A stretch of 64,000 nucleotides of DNA from Chryseobacterium hagamense (GTDB lineage: Bacteria; Bacteroidota; Bacteroidia; Flavobacteriales; Weeksellaceae). Where the stretch lies: assembly GCF_007991455.1 (NCBI RefSeq), contig NZ_BJYJ01000001.1, forward strand, positions 310,001 to 374,000, read 5' to 3'. Position numbers and translations under genes: made by a program. Shown piece after piece: positions 1 through 8,200 of this stretch (position 1 is the first letter of the stretch; every line of letters starts with the position of its first letter). The notes beneath the pieces were generated by a model. It worked only from the letters and a program-made list of their open reading frames with translations, was not told the origin of the DNA and ran no database searches.

Positions 1-2485
1 AATCTCCGTCCCCGTTGTAATCAATATACACTGCGTACCCTTCCTTATACTTGGTTGATGTCCAGACAGGTGTTATGGAAATGGTATAAGCAGATCCTTT
101 GGTTACATTCGTAGAAATTGAGGTAAAGTTTTCATATCCTGAAGTTCCTGTTGAAGTATTGTTAATCGTTCCGAATTTCACATTTCCGATTTTTTCGTCG
201 CCGGTGTTCGTTGAAGAGGCGGAACAATAGCTTACGGTACTTCCTGCAGAAGTCGTTACGGAAACCGTATTGCTGGAAGTTGAGGTATTTCCTGCCGCAT
301 CTTTTGCTTTTACATTAAAGCTGTAGGTAGTAGAAGGCGTCAATCCGGTTACGGTATAAGATGTCGAGGAAGTTGAGCCGATCATCGAGCTTCCCTGATA
401 CACCTCATAGCCTGTAACGCCTACATTGTCCGTTGCTCCCGACCAGGAAAGATTGGTTGCTGTGGAGGTCGTTCCGGAAGCGGCGAGGGCAGGAGCTGTC
501 GGAGCCGTCTGATCTACGGATGAAGAACCTGCGTTCACCGTAATATTGGCATTGTTTACATCAAAAAAGATATGATTGGAACCTTTTACCATAATCCGCC
601 CTGTGGAAGTCGATACATTTGGAATGGTTACGGCCTGGGAACCGTCATTCGTTGTTCCCGCCAGCAGGGTGGTCCAGGTATTTCCGCTGTCAGTAGACCA
701 TAGGATATCCACATTGGCGGCATTAACGCCGTTTGCCGTAGTTCCTGCAATATCCCAGGTAACGGTCTGGCTGCTTCCGCCGGCAAAGGTAGTGGCCGAA
801 TTCTGAGAACTTACTACAAAGGGGCCTGCCGTACCGTTTACGGTGATTACGGCATCATCGGAATTGTTTCCGGATCCGCCGGCTCTGTTATCGCGAACGG
901 TAAACCTGAAGTTGTAGGTTCTGGCTACACTGGATAAAGCTTCCACGGTAATTTCGGAACCTGCGGTTGTGGTAGCGCCCGCCAGTACGGAGGCCATTCT
1001 TGGAAAATACCGTACCGGCGTGGTTTGGGGCGTAAAAGATCTGAAAGTCGGTCCTGAAGCTTTGGTTGCACTGGCCGCGGAGCCTGTTCCCGTCTGCGAA
1101 GAAGAGGCATTGTCCATCTGTTCCCAGATGTAAGTTAGAGTATCGCCGTTGGCATCGGTTCCGGATCCCGTTAACATGAATGGCGTTCCTTTCGGGATGG
1201 TATAATCCAGGCCGGCATTGGCAGTCGGAATGGAGTTGCCCGTACTGGTGCTTACGGGGCATGTCTTCGCTTTGATATTATTGGTAATCTGCTGGATGCT
1301 GATGGCATGGAAAAAGGCATCCGAATGCGGCTGGATATCCTGACTGGTAATTCCTGCATACCCCATAATGGTGGATCCCGATCCCGGTTCCATATTGGCG
1401 CCGGTTCCTTCATTGCTCATGGAGAACGTATGGTTTCCGCCGAACTGATGACCCATTTCATGGGCTACATAATCGATATCGAAATTATCACCTGCCGGAA
1501 TTCCGTCTGCCGGAGAAGTATAACCGCTTCCTTTGGAGCCGTTGGTACACACGCAGCCGATACATCCGGCATTTCCGCCGCCGCCGGTAGCTCCGAACAG
1601 GTGGCCGATGTCATAGTTGGCATCACCGATTACGGAAGTGAGTGTAGACTGCAGTTGGGAATTCCAGTTGTTCATCTGCGACGAAGGGGAATACGGATCG
1701 GTAGAGGCATTGGTGTAAATCACCGAATCGTTGTTTGAAATCAGCACCATTCTTGCCGAAAAGTCCTTTTCAAAAACCCCGTTGACGCGGGTCATGGTAT
1801 TGTTCATGGCGGCCAGGGCATTGGCTTTTGTGCCACCGAAATAGGTGGTATATTCTCCCGTACAGGACAATGCCAGGCGGAAAGTCCTGAGTTTGGCATC
1901 ATCGGCGTTAGGTCTTGCGGCCAGACTGGTTGTGCCGGCTACTCCTTTCTGGGCAACATCAATTACCGTACATTCAAAAGCGTTCAGATTGTCTTTTTTA
2001 TCAGACTTCTTATATACTACATAGGTTGAAAGGTCTTTTGAATAGGGTTCTATAAAAACAGCGGATTTATCACCGTAAATCTCCATGGAAGATAATCCGA
2101 GCGGGGAAATACTGAAATAAACCGTGGTTCCGGAATCACCCATTCCTTCGCCGATATACGATTTGATATCCGGATATTTTGCGGCCAGCTGAGGATCGAA
2201 GTTTGAGTTTTCTTTTACCTTAAAGCTTTCCATTTTGCCTTCCGCATTGGGAAAGGAAATGAGGATTTCGGATTTTTCTCCCGGTGCCAGTCTTCTCGGT
2301 GCTTTGGCAAGAGCATTTTTCAATCCGTTAATATCCAGACTGTATAATTTCGGGTAACTGATCGTTAATTTGTTCTGTAAAATTTCTGAGGCACTTTTTT
2401 CTGAAGTTTCAGACCAGAGAAGGTCGGTCTGAGCGAATGAAATACCGGATGCCAGCATTCCAATCAAAAATAATTGTTTTCTCAT
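1..2485 (-). CDS. Secreted zinc metallopeptidase (reprolysin/M12B-like), C-terminus cut by the window edge
   Basis: This is an open frame of about 828 codons running off the left end of the window. It starts at the ATG on the complement of 2483-2485 with a signal peptide (MRKQLFLIGMLASGISFAQ). A zinc-binding HExxHxxGxxH motif (HEMGHQFGGNH) lies near residue 340, followed by a Met-turn-like SxMGYAG, which is typical of metzincin/reprolysin peptidases. Further on are beta-sandwich repeats, a fibronectin type III domain around residues 660-740, and the start of a GEVED-like domain (YAVYIDYNGDGD) at the edge. A type IX sorting tail is expected beyond the window but not visible. Probable role: an extracellular protease secreted through the outer membrane. 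A TAnnTTTG-type promoter lies 30 bp upstream. The family is well supported; the substrate is unknown. Confidence 0.9.
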   Translation of the reverse strand, partial: MRKQLFLIGMLASGISFAQTDLLWSETSEKSASEILQNKLTISYPKLYSLDINGLKNALAKAPRRLAPGEKSEILISFPNAEGKMESFKVKENSNFDPQLAAKYPDIKSYIGEGMGDSGTTVYFSISPLGLSSMEIYGDKSAVFIEPYSKDLSTYVVYKKSDKKDNLNAFECTVIDVAQKGVAGTTSLAARPNADDAKLRTFRLALSCTGEYTTYFGGTKANALAAMNNTMTRVNGVFEKDFSARMVLISNNDSVIYTNASTDPYSPSSQMNNWNSQLQSTLTSVIGDANYDIGHLFGATGGGGNAGCIGCVCTNGSKGSGYTSPADGIPAGDNFDIDYVAHEMGHQFGGNHTFSMSNEGTGANMEPGSGSTIMGYAGITSQDIQPHSDAFFHAISIQQITNNIKAKTCPVSTSTGNSIPTANAGLDYTIPKGTPFMLTGSGTDANGDTLTYIWEQMDNASSSQTGTGSAASATKASGPTFRSFTPQTTPVRYFPRMASVLAGATTTAGSEITVEALSSVARTYNFRFTVRDNRAGGSGNNSDDAVITVNGTAGPFVVSSQNSATTFAGGSSQTVTWDIAGTTANGVNAANVDILWSTDSGNTWTTLLAGTTNDGSQAVTIPNVSTSTGRIMVKGSNHIFFDVNNANITVNAGSSSVDQTAPTAPALAASGTTSTATNLSWSGATDNVGVTGYEVYQGSSMIGSTSSTSYTVTGLTPSTTYSFNVKAKDAAGNTSTSSNTVSVTTSAGSTVSYCSASSTNTGDEKIGNVKFGTINNTSTGTSGYENFTSISTNVTKGSAYTISITPVWTSTKYKEGYAVYIDYNGDGD

Positions 2486-2514
2486 ATATATCCTTTGTTT
2501 TGATTGTGGAATAT

Positions 2515-2548
2515 CAAATCTAATAAAAAATATGATACGGAAAACAAA
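2515..2548 (-). promoter_or_regulatory. Bacteroidota-type promoter of the metallopeptidase gene
   Basis: On the minus strand a TAGATTTG box (complement of 2515-2522) fits the -7 consensus TAnnTTTG. A TTTG (complement of 2545-2548) lies 22 bp upstream in the -33 position. The spacing is slightly long, so this is a good but unproven promoter. Confidence 0.55.
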
Positions 2549-2633
2549 ATTTTTTAAGAATTTTTCTGATAATTCATTTAAATAATTATGCAATACATTA
2601 ATTATTGCTAAATGATGATTTTACCCGGAAAAG

Positions 2634-2662
2634 AATAGCATCCGCCGTCGGCGGATGCTATT
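2634..2662 (-). terminator. Rho-independent terminator after the acyl-CoA dehydrogenase gene
   Basis: A perfect 13-bp inverted repeat (AATAGCATCCGCC / GGCGGATGCTATT) with a 3-nt loop lies 31 bp past the stop codon of the minus-strand dehydrogenase. It separates that gene from the metallopeptidase gene. Confidence 0.8.
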
Positions 2663-2692
2663 GAAACAAGAATAATATAATTCTGATTTTGT

Positions 2693-3832
2693 TTATCTGG
2701 TAATATCCCTTCCGATAACCAATCTCTGGATTTCTGATGTTCCTTCACCAATGGTGCAGAGTTTGGAATCCCTATAGAATTTTTCAGCAGGGAAATCTTT
2801 GGTATAGCCGTAACCTCCGAAAATCTGCACGGCATTGTTCGCGATTCTTACACAAGCTTCAGAAGCATACAGTTTGGCCATAGCTCCTTCTTTCGTCATT
2901 TTCTGCTTGGCATTTTTCATGGTGGATGCTCTCTGGATCAACAGCTCTGCAGCGTCAATTTCCGTTGCCATATCCGCCAGCATGAAGTTGATGGCCTGGA
3001 ATTCGGAAATGGATTTGCCGAACTGATGTCTTTCTTTTGCATATTTCAAAGCCGCTTTGTAGGCGCCTCTTGCCGTTCCCAAACTTAACGCTGCAATGGA
3101 AATTCTTCCGCCGTCAAGGATTTTCATCGCCTGTTTGAAGCCTTCACCCACTTCGCCCAAACGGTGGGAATCCGGTACACGGACATTGTCGAAGATAAGT
3201 TCTGCCGTTTCGGAAGCCCTCATTCCCAGCTTGTTTTCTTTTTTACCGGAGCTGAATCCCGGCATTCCCTTTTCCAGGACAAACGCCGTTGAATTATTTT
3301 TCGCTCCTTTTTCACCTGTTCTGGTCATTACCACGGCAATATCCCCTGAAATGGCATGGGTAATGAAGTTTTTTGCCCCGTTGATGATCCAGTCGTCGCC
3401 GTCTTTTACCGCAGTGGTAGACATTCCTCCGGAATCGGAACCGGTGTTATGCTCCGTCAGTCCCCAGGCACCGATCACCTTACCGGAAGCCAGTTGCGGA
3501 AGCCAGCGGTGTCTCTGCTCTTCATTGGCGAATTCATAAATATGGTTGGTACAAAGGGAATTGTGTGCCGCTACGGAAAGTCCGATCGACGGGTCTACCT
3601 GGGAAATCTCATCCAGGATCGTTACGTACTCGTGATATCCAAGACCGGAACCTCCGTATTCTTCAGGAATCACAATGCCCATAAAACCCATTTCTCCCAA
3701 CTCATGAAACAGATCTTTAGGGAAAGTCTGGCTTTCATCCCACTCCATAATGTTTGGTCTGATGTTCTTTTCAGCAAACTCCCTTGCCGTTTCCGCTATC
3801 ATTTTGATATTGTCAATAGTCTCTGTATTCAT
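2693..3832 (-). CDS. Acyl-CoA dehydrogenase
   Basis: A 379-residue flavoprotein of full family length that oxidises acyl-CoA to trans-2-enoyl-CoA and passes electrons to an electron-transfer flavoprotein in the cytoplasm. The N-terminal helical domain is followed by the middle beta-domain with WGLTEHNTGSDSGG and the C-terminal helical domain. The predicted catalytic base is Glu363 in IGEGTSEIQR, the position used by short- and branched-chain members. The FGGYGYTKDFPAEKFYRD block binds FAD and the subunit partner. It stands alone between its own promoter and terminator, so it is probably monocistronic. Chain-length specificity cannot be read from the sequence; short-chain or branched-chain (leucine/valine/isoleucine breakdown) is most likely. 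Confidence 0.95.
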   Translation of the reverse strand: MNTETIDNIKMIAETAREFAEKNIRPNIMEWDESQTFPKDLFHELGEMGFMGIVIPEEYGGSGLGYHEYVTILDEISQVDPSIGLSVAAHNSLCTNHIYEFANEEQRHRWLPQLASGKVIGAWGLTEHNTGSDSGGMSTTAVKDGDDWIINGAKNFITHAISGDIAVVMTRTGEKGAKNNSTAFVLEKGMPGFSSGKKENKLGMRASETAELIFDNVRVPDSHRLGEVGEGFKQAMKILDGGRISIAALSLGTARGAYKAALKYAKERHQFGKSISEFQAINFMLADMATEIDAAELLIQRASTMKNAKQKMTKEGAMAKLYASEACVRIANNAVQIFGGYGYTKDFPAEKFYRDSKLCTIGEGTSEIQRLVIGRDITR

Positions 3833-3851
3833 ATAGATAATAGTTAATTCC

Positions 3852-3882
3852 CAAAGATAAATAAATTGCGGTTACGCCCAAA
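3852..3882 (-). promoter_or_regulatory. Promoter of the acyl-CoA dehydrogenase gene
   Basis: The minus strand carries TATCTTTG (complement of 3852-3859), an exact match to TAnnTTTG. A TTTG (complement of 3879-3882) lies 19 bp upstream. Both the elements and the spacing agree with the Bacteroidota primary-sigma promoter. Confidence 0.7.
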
Positions 3883-4023
3883 AAAATTATTGTATCCATA
3901 GGAATTTATTCACAAAAAACTAATTTTCAATTTTTTATATTCTAATAGTTAATCATTTTTTAATAAAATTTTCCGAAATTTAAGTGAATTAATTTACTAT
4001 TTTAGCCTCCCAATTTTTTACGT

Positions 4024-5925
4024 ATGAAAAAACTTCTCCTACCTATTGTCCTTATTTCATCTTATATAGCGGCACAGGCTCCGGCGGGCTACTACAACGG
4101 AACATCCGGTCTCAGCGGGTACGCGCTGAAATCCAGGCTGCACGATATTATATCGGCTAAGAACATCAACTGGAATTACGGCGATCTGCAGAATTTGTTT
4201 AACCAGACGGATCTGGACAAATACTATGACCATAATGCAACGAATACGACTTATCTGCTGGATATTTATTCCGAAATCCCTTCAGGTCCGGATGCGTACG
4301 AGTATACATCGGCACAGATGATCGGCAGCGCCTCTGCGGAAGGCATGGGATGGAACAGAGAGCATATGATCCCTCAGAGTACATTCAGTACGAGTTCGGG
4401 GATCAGCGATTATCCGATGTATTCTGATCTGAACTTTTTGATTCCGGCGGATGCAAGAATCAATCAGCTGAGAAATAATTATCCGTATGGAGTAGGCGGA
4501 AATACCAATTTCTATAATTTCACCAACGGCTCCAGAATGAGTAATGCGGCAATTCCGAATTATCCCTATACAGGCAGAGTGTACGAACCGAATGCTGAAT
4601 TCAAAGGGGATATTGCGAGGACTTTATTATATTTTGCAGTAAGATATGAGGGGAAATTAGGCTCATTCAATACCGCTTACAGCACTTCTTCAACGATCAC
4701 TCCGGCTACGGATCAATGTCCGTTTGATGGCACGGAAGAAAGAGCGATCGATTTGCCGTATATTGAAATGTTGAAACAATGGAATAATGCAGATCCTGTT
4801 TCACAAAGGGAAATTGACCGGAATAATGCTGTTTATGCTATTCAGAAAAACAGAAATCCTTTTATTGATCATCCGGAATGGATTAATCTGATCTGGTCCG
4901 AAACTCCGGATACCGTTGCTCCTTCAGCGCCGTCTTCACTGGTTTCTACACAGCAGAATGCCCGTTTTGTTAATTTAAGCTGGTCACCCAGCACGGATAC
5001 CGACATTTTAGGATACCGAATTTATATGAACGGATCGTCCACGCCTGTGGCAACAACGAAGAACACGTCTGTCAGTATTGATCATTTAAGTCCTTCTACT
5101 GCCTACAGTTTTACGGTTAAGTCTTTTGATAAAGGATACCTGGAATCTCCGCAGAGCAATACGGTGTCAGCAACCACTTTAGCTTCGGATTCCTACGCTT
5201 CCGATCTGATGATTGTAAAATATATTGAAGGAACAGGAAACAATAAAGCTCTTGAAATTATAAATAAAACAGGGCATGAAGTTGATTTGAATAACTACAG
5301 GATAAATATACAGTTGTATAACAGTACAAGCGGAAATTACTACAATGCCGATACTTATGAATTGGAGGGCAAAGTCGCCGGTAATGAAAGTTTTGTTATT
5401 TTAAATCCCAATGCAACGCTCTCGTGCTATACAAATAATCAGGCGAGATTTGTTACGGCTTCCGACCCGATGACGTTTTCGGGAACTCAATACGTTGAAC
5501 TGGCTTATAATAAAACCATTACTGTAGATGCGATTGGGGCAAAATTTACTTCTAATTCCAATGCAAATATTTCATTATACAGAAAAAATACGGTGACGCA
5601 GCCGGCTTCTGTATTCAATAGTTCCGAATGGAATTCTTACGCTATGGATTACTGTCAGAATTTAGGAACATTAGCAACCTCTGGTATAGCTTTGGCCAAT
5701 GATGATCAGGTTAAAATCTATCCAAATCCTGCTCACGAAAATATATTCTTAAGCGGCAGAACAGAAAATATAAAATCTGCACAGATCCTGGATTTTTCAG
5801 GAAAACTGATCTATACTGAGCAAAATCCGTTCAGAAATAAAAAAGAAATTTCCGTCAAGTCTCTGCCGGCAGGTTCTTATCTGTTGAATTTAGATGGCAA
5901 GACCTATCCGTTTATTAAGAGATAG
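4024..5925 (+). CDS. Secreted endonuclease I with fibronectin III, lamin-tail and type IX sorting domains
   Basis: A 633-residue protein with a signal peptide (about residues 1-18). Residues 20-300 match the endonuclease I family: NREHMIPQS carries the catalytic His region, followed by SDLNFLIPADARINQLRNN and the late block FKGDIARTLLYFAVRY. A fibronectin III domain (about 300-390) and a lamin-tail-like domain (about 395-540) follow. The last 75 residues (VKIYPNPAHENIFLSG to the end) are a type A sorting domain for type IX secretion. The enzyme is expected to cut DNA or RNA without strong sequence preference outside the cell, for phosphate or nucleotide scavenging or biofilm DNA breakdown. 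The start is the only ATG giving a complete signal peptide. Confidence 0.93.
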   Translation: MKKLLLPIVLISSYIAAQAPAGYYNGTSGLSGYALKSRLHDIISAKNINWNYGDLQNLFNQTDLDKYYDHNATNTTYLLDIYSEIPSGPDAYEYTSAQMIGSASAEGMGWNREHMIPQSTFSTSSGISDYPMYSDLNFLIPADARINQLRNNYPYGVGGNTNFYNFTNGSRMSNAAIPNYPYTGRVYEPNAEFKGDIARTLLYFAVRYEGKLGSFNTAYSTSSTITPATDQCPFDGTEERAIDLPYIEMLKQWNNADPVSQREIDRNNAVYAIQKNRNPFIDHPEWINLIWSETPDTVAPSAPSSLVSTQQNARFVNLSWSPSTDTDILGYRIYMNGSSTPVATTKNTSVSIDHLSPSTAYSFTVKSFDKGYLESPQSNTVSATTLASDSYASDLMIVKYIEGTGNNKALEIINKTGHEVDLNNYRINIQLYNSTSGNYYNADTYELEGKVAGNESFVILNPNATLSCYTNNQARFVTASDPMTFSGTQYVELAYNKTITVDAIGAKFTSNSNANISLYRKNTVTQPASVFNSSEWNSYAMDYCQNLGTLATSGIALANDDQVKIYPNPAHENIFLSGRTENIKSAQILDFSGKLIYTEQNPFRNKKEISVKSLPAGSYLLNLDGKTYPFIKR

Positions 5926-5959
5926 TTTAATTAAATTCAATGATTTAGATTAAAATTGA

Positions 5960-6041
5960 TATAAGCAGATGTACCGATAATCATTATCTATAAGTACATC
6001 TGCTTATATTTTTTATTTATAAGTAATTATGCTTATATTTG
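5960..6041 (+). promoter_or_regulatory. Three 29-bp-spaced operator units overlapping the SatD-operon promoter
   Basis: The hexamer TATAAG occurs at 5960, 5989 and 6018, exactly 29 bp apart. The second and third are completed into palindromes TATAAG-N8-CTTATA (5989-6008 and 6018-6037). The first pairs instead with distal bases: 5961-5974 and 5994-6007 form a perfect 14-bp inverted repeat that can also act as a terminator of the nuclease gene. The third palindrome overlaps the promoter box TATATTTG (6034-6041), as expected for a repressor site. The HTH of the SatD-like protein encoded 5 bp downstream is the obvious candidate ligand. Confidence 0.65.
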
Positions 6042-6045
6042 CAGA

Positions 6046-6651
6046 ATGATAGCGGTCATTACCGGAGATATTATAAATTCACAACACGCGGAAACGGAGG
6101 TTTGGATTACCAGACTTAAAAATCTTCTCGACCAGTGGGGAAGCGCTCCCGAGATATGGGAAATCTACAGAGGCGATGAGTTCCAGTTCAAATGTAATAT
6201 CGATGAGGTATTCTGGCGTTTCTTAGCCATAAAATCATTAATCAGAAGTCAGGAAAACCTGGATGTGCGGATGGCCATCGGCATCGGTGAGGAAAACTTT
6301 TCGTCCGGGAAGATTACCGAATCCAACGGTACGGCCTACATCCATTCCGGAAGGCTGCTGAATGACCTTAAGAATGACGGCCACACCGTTGCCATCAAAA
6401 CGTCCAATGTTTCCGTAGACCGGGATCTGAATATCCTGCTGAAATGGTCTTCCAAGGATTTCGACAGCTGGACGGTGGCCACTGCAGAGATCATCCACGA
6501 GATGATCATGAATAAAGACCTCACGCAGGAAGATCTTGCGAAAAAATTTGCGATCTCCCAGTCTTCCGTAAGCCAGCGGCTCAAACGCGCCAACTACGAA
6601 CTGATCGCCGAAACCAACCAGTATTTCAGAAAAAAAATCTCCGAACTTTAA
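6046..6651 (+). CDS. SatD-family protein with C-terminal helix-turn-helix
   Basis: A 201-residue protein. The N-terminal part (MIAVITGDIINS, then YRGDEFQF at about 45-52 and MAIGIGEENFSSGKITESNG near 85-105) matches the SatD family, whose biochemical role is unknown; the GDEF-like RGDEFQF and GIG blocks resemble a nucleotidyl-cyclase-like fold. Residues about 157-185 (LTQEDLAKKFAISQSSVSQ and following) form a clear HTH that would bind DNA. The gene begins 5 bp after a TATATTTG promoter box, so the mRNA may be leaderless. It is followed after 2 bp by a DUF3307 membrane protein, a pairing that recurs in this family. The upstream tandem palindromes suggest autoregulation. Confidence 0.8.
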   Translation: MIAVITGDIINSQHAETEVWITRLKNLLDQWGSAPEIWEIYRGDEFQFKCNIDEVFWRFLAIKSLIRSQENLDVRMAIGIGEENFSSGKITESNGTAYIHSGRLLNDLKNDGHTVAIKTSNVSVDRDLNILLKWSSKDFDSWTVATAEIIHEMIMNKDLTQEDLAKKFAISQSSVSQRLKRANYELIAETNQYFRKKISEL

Positions 6652-6653
6652 GC

Positions 6654-7349
6654 ATGATTTTTATCCAGCTCATATTCGCACATCTGTTGGGAGATTTTAT
6701 TCTTCAGCCGGATTCATGGGTTGCAGACAAGGAAAGCAAAAAGCTGAAGAGCGGCTATCTGTATCTTCATGCACTCATTCATGCGGTCTTAAGCTTTGTT
6801 TTTCTGTGGAATACCGAACTTTGGTGGATTGCACCCACGGTCGGAATTTCACATTTCATCATCGATGCTGCCAAGCTGAGCTTTCAGACTGTCAAGAATA
6901 AAAAAAGCTGGTTTTTTATTGATCAGGCACTGCATGTTCTGGTGATTGCCGGAATTTCTCTTTATTTTAATGAATTCAATTTCGGATTCCTAAAGGATCA
7001 GAACCTTTTGAAAACAGTGGCTGCAGCAGTATTTCTTACGATGCCGGCTTCGGTTTTTGTAAGGATCTTGCTGTCGTCCTGGACGCCCGTGCCCGAAGCC
7101 CAGGGAAATATACAGACCGAATCTCTGTCGAGTGCCGGAAAATATATCGGGATCCTGGAGCGTTTAATGGTTTTCACCTTTATTATGGTTAACCACTGGG
7201 AAGGCGTCGGCTTTATGGTAGCGGCAAAATCCGTGTTCAGGTTCAGCGACCTGGCACAGGCCAAACAGAGAAAACTAACGGAATACGTGCTGATCGGAAC
7301 GCTGCTGAGTTTCGGGATGGCGGTTCTGACAGGAATTTTAATTAAGTAA
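6654..7349 (+). CDS. DUF3307 membrane protein
   Basis: A 231-residue integral membrane protein. It opens with the DUF3307 signature LIFAHLLGDFILQPDSWVADK, in which acidic residues follow a short helix, and continues with several hydrophobic segments and a conserved HFIIDAAKL in the middle. The function of DUF3307 proteins is unknown. The ATG lies 2 bp after the stop codon of the SatD-like gene, so the two are co-transcribed and probably translationally coupled. That arrangement suggests a sensor or effector membrane partner for the SatD-like regulator. Confidence 0.8.
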   Translation: MIFIQLIFAHLLGDFILQPDSWVADKESKKLKSGYLYLHALIHAVLSFVFLWNTELWWIAPTVGISHFIIDAAKLSFQTVKNKKSWFFIDQALHVLVIAGISLYFNEFNFGFLKDQNLLKTVAAAVFLTMPASVFVRILLSSWTPVPEAQGNIQTESLSSAGKYIGILERLMVFTFIMVNHWEGVGFMVAAKSVFRFSDLAQAKQRKLTEYVLIGTLLSFGMAVLTGILIK

Positions 7350-7383
7350 ATATATAAATCTAACTAAAAAGTAATTTCAGAAA

Positions 7384-8103
7384 ATGGAAAAGAAAGAAAT
7401 GTTGTACGAAGGTAAGGCAAAACAGGTATTTGCTACCGATAATCCTAACGAAGTAGTGGTACGTTTCAAAGACGATGCCACGGCATTTAATGCTCAGAAA
7501 AGAGGATCTGTGGATCTTAAGGGAGAAATGAACAACGCCATCACGACTCTTATTTTTGAATATTTAAATGAAAAAGGGATTAAGACTCATTTCATTAAAC
7601 AGCTGGACGAAAGAGAGCAACTGGTAAAAAAAGTATCGATCATTCCTTTGGAAATGGTGGTAAGAAATTATTCCGCCGGAAGCATGGCCCAGAGATTAGG
7701 GGTGGAAGAAGGCATCAAATCGCCGGTGACCATCTTCGACATCTGCTACAAGAAAGATGAGCTGGGGGATCCGCTGATCAACGATCACCACGCGGTTTTT
7801 TTAGGTGCTGCGACGTATGAGGAGCTGGATGAGATGTATGAACTCACTTCAGACATCAACGAAATCCTGATCGATCTTTTTGATAAAATGAACATCATCC
7901 TGGTTGATTTTAAAATCGAGCTGGGAAAAACGGCAGACGGCGAGATTATCCTGGCAGACGAAATCTCTCCGGATACGTGCAGGCTTTGGGACAAAGACAC
8001 CATGAAGAAGCTGGATAAAGACCGCTTCAGAAGGGATCTCGGGGAAGTTACCGAAGCTTATGTGGAGATCCACAACCGATTGAAAGCTGTTCTTGGCAAG
8101 TAA
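7384..8103 (+). CDS. purC: Phosphoribosylaminoimidazole-succinocarboxamide synthase
   Basis: A 239-residue SAICAR synthetase, joining aspartate to CAIR with ATP in de novo purine synthesis. Diagnostic motifs are YEGKAKQVF at the N-terminus (nucleotide-binding P-loop-like strand), FKDDATAFN, the substrate-binding [13 protein letters not shown] near residues 97-109, and [14 protein letters not shown] near 183-196. The length is that of the bacterial monofunctional enzyme. It lies 34 bp downstream of DUF3307 and 97 bp upstream of purF on the same strand, so it forms a purine unit with purF and may share transcription with the SatD operon. Confidence 0.97.
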   Translation: MEKKEMLYEGKAKQVFATDNPNEVVVRFKDDATAFNAQKRGSVDLKGEMNNAITTLIFEYLNEKGIKTHFIKQLDEREQLVKKVSIIPLEMVVRNYSAGSMAQRLGVEEGIKSPVTIFDICYKKDELGDPLINDHHAVFLGAATYEELDEMYELTSDINEILIDLFDKMNIILVDFKIELGKTADGEIILADEISPDTCRLWDKDTMKKLDKDRFRRDLGEVTEAYVEIHNRLKAVLGK

Positions 8104-8200
8104 ATAAATGCAGATCCATCCGATGCGGAATTTAACATAATGTAAGATTCTGCATCTAATGAATATCTGTCAACATAAAATCTAGATTAGAAAAAATAGA

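Noticed and set aside
576..1738. Plus-strand and alternative minus-strand open frames across the metallopeptidase gene
   Set aside because: They are shadows of the long coding frame that carries the HExxH motif and signal peptide.
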